Origin: Mariprofundaceae bacterium
GTDB taxonomy: Bacteria; Pseudomonadota; Zetaproteobacteria; Mariprofundales; Mariprofundaceae
Assembly (NCBI GenBank): GCA_030950825.1
Contig: JAUZQT010000131.1
Span: 1 to 6,537 of the forward strand
DNA: 6,537 bases
Reading direction: 5' to 3'
This document shows positions 5,832-6,537 of the stretch, one piece after another. Both the position numbers and the translations under genes were made by a program. The notes under the pieces are model-generated. The model did no database searches. It saw nothing but the letters and a program-made list of their open reading frames with translations, and was not told where the DNA came from. Position 1 is the first letter of the stretch. Every line of letters starts with the position of its first letter.

Positions 5832-6537
5832 ATGATTGTTACTCGTGTTGTATTAAAAAATTGGAGAAACTTTCAGAATGTTGATATTTCATTACGAGAT
5901 CGTGCATACCTAATTGGCCCTAATGCTTCTGGAAAGTCAAATTTTTTGGATGTTTTCCGTTTTCTTAGGGATTTATCTGGTTCGGGGGGGGGCTTACAGA
6001 AGTCTATCTCTGATCGTGGAGGAATAAAAAAAGTTCGGTGGCTCATTGCTAGGAGAGATCCTGAAGTGTCTATCAAAGTGGAGCTGGCAGCAAATGCAGA
6101 TGCTGAGGTTGAGTGGAGTTATCAACTTTCTTTTAAAGGCGAAGGGAAAGGAAGGCAAAGGCCTATTATTACTAAAGAAGAGGTTTTTCATTATGGCCGA
6201 AAAATCCTTTCCAGACCAAATAAAGCGGATAAAAAAGACCCTGAAAGACTAACCCAGACATATTTGGAGCAAATTAATTCGAATGCTGAATTCAGAGTCG
6301 TTTCAGATGCGTTTGATTCAGTAACATATTTACACTTGGTGCCACAGTTACTTAAGTTTGGTGAGCTAATTGGAGGAAGGCAACTGGATGGGGACCCATT
6401 TGGACAAGAGTTTTTAAACAGAATTGCTAAATGCACTGAAAAAACGCGAAATGCACGGCTCAAGAAGATTCAAGAAGCACTTTCCATTGCTGTTCCTCAA
6501 TTTAAAGATTTGAATTTTGTACGAGACGAAACTACAG
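5832..6537 (+). CDS. AAA_21/AAA_15 (RecF/SMC/OLD-like) ATPase, N-terminal part (partial, runs off window)
   Basis: An open frame of 235 codons runs from ATG 5832 to the last base with no stop. It begins with a RecF/SMC-type strand MIVTRVVLKNWRNF (1-14), followed by Walker A GPNASGKS (29-36) and FLDVFRFLRDL (38-48). Later conserved-looking blocks are RRDPEV (74-79), ERLTQTYLEQ (138-147), YLHLVPQLL (166-174) and a basic helix TRNARLKKIQEAL (205-217). This fits a cytosolic ABC-type ATPase of the predicted-ATPase group common in defence islands. The signature, Walker B and switch histidine should lie beyond the window. A run of nine G (5984-5992) encodes the end of S51 and G52-G54; the frame is open only with G9 (or G6/G12 and so on). 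It has its own promoter candidate and RBS after metH. The partner gene, if any, is expected downstream. It is distinct from the ATPase at the window start. Confidence 0.85.
   Translation, partial: MIVTRVVLKNWRNFQNVDISLRDRAYLIGPNASGKSNFLDVFRFLRDLSGSGGGLQKSISDRGGIKKVRWLIARRDPEVSIKVELAANADAEVEWSYQLSFKGEGKGRQRPIITKEEVFHYGRKILSRPNKADKKDPERLTQTYLEQINSNAEFRVVSDAFDSVTYLHLVPQLLKFGELIGGRQLDGDPFGQEFLNRIAKCTEKTRNARLKKIQEALSIAVPQFKDLNFVRDETT
5984..5992 (+). repeat. G9 homopolymer tract inside the ATPase coding sequence
   Basis: Nine consecutive G, read TCG GGG GGG GGC, lie 16 codons past the Walker A lysine. Loss of one G leads to TAA at 6025-6027, and gain of one G leads to TGA at 6011-6013. Each leaves a peptide of roughly 60-65 residues. 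This is the longest homopolymer I see in the window and could drive slipped-strand ON/OFF switching. A glycine stretch alone would not need three G-only or G-rich codons in this moderately AT-rich setting. Confidence 0.7.

Noticed and set aside
5984..6252. A real frameshift in the second ATPase, with the frame continuing as a separate ORF at 6046-6252
   Set aside because: Reading through G9 in frame gives family-like protein (Walker A, ERLTQTYLEQ, YLHLVPQLL) to the end of the window. The 6046-6252 reading is a shadow with no RBS or family features.
1..6537. A single ATPase gene split by insertion of the rpfE-like/metH block
   Set aside because: The C-terminal part at the start of the window is followed by its own overlapping partner gene, while the N-terminal part at the end has its own promoter-like region and RBS. 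Their short region of structural overlap differs in sequence, and the order (C-terminal part first) does not fit a simple insertion.

Overview
The window appears to be bacterial chromosome from a moderately low-GC proteobacterium. MetH is collinear with the E. coli type enzyme throughout and carries the same signature motifs. The gene before it resembles the RpfE-type/phosphoglycerate-mutase-like proteins known mainly from proteobacteria. I cannot name the species; a gamma-, beta- or zetaproteobacterium would all fit. All genes are on the + strand and packed tightly. The largest intergenic gap is about 86 bases, so there is no long gene-free stretch.

Layout. (1) 1-522: C-terminal part of an AAA_21/SMC-like ABC-fold ATPase that begins before the window. 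(2) 519-1118: a DUF4276 protein with Toprim-like acidic motifs, overlapping the ATPase stop by 4 nt. These two form a classic ATPase + Toprim-like nuclease pair, OLD/PARIS-like in layout and a candidate anti-phage module. (3) 1125-2006: an RpfE-like protein 6 nt further on, with no visible Shine-Dalgarno. (4) 2093-5770: full-length cobalamin-dependent methionine synthase, metH. (5) 5832 to the window end: N-terminal 235 codons of a second, distinct AAA ATPase with a clear Walker A. It has no stop codon inside the window and is easy to miss for that reason. It has its own RBS and a plausible promoter in the 61-base gap after metH.

How it fits together. Two housekeeping-type genes (rpfE-like, metH) sit between two SMC/OLD-like ATPase genes of defence-island type, which suggests an integration hotspot. 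The most distinctive local signal is a run of nine G inside the second ATPase gene, just after Walker A. The frame is open at G9, but gain or loss of one G meets a stop within about 15 codons. That is the layout of a phase-variable (contingency) locus. No tRNA, rRNA, CRISPR, IS element or clear rho-independent terminator was seen.
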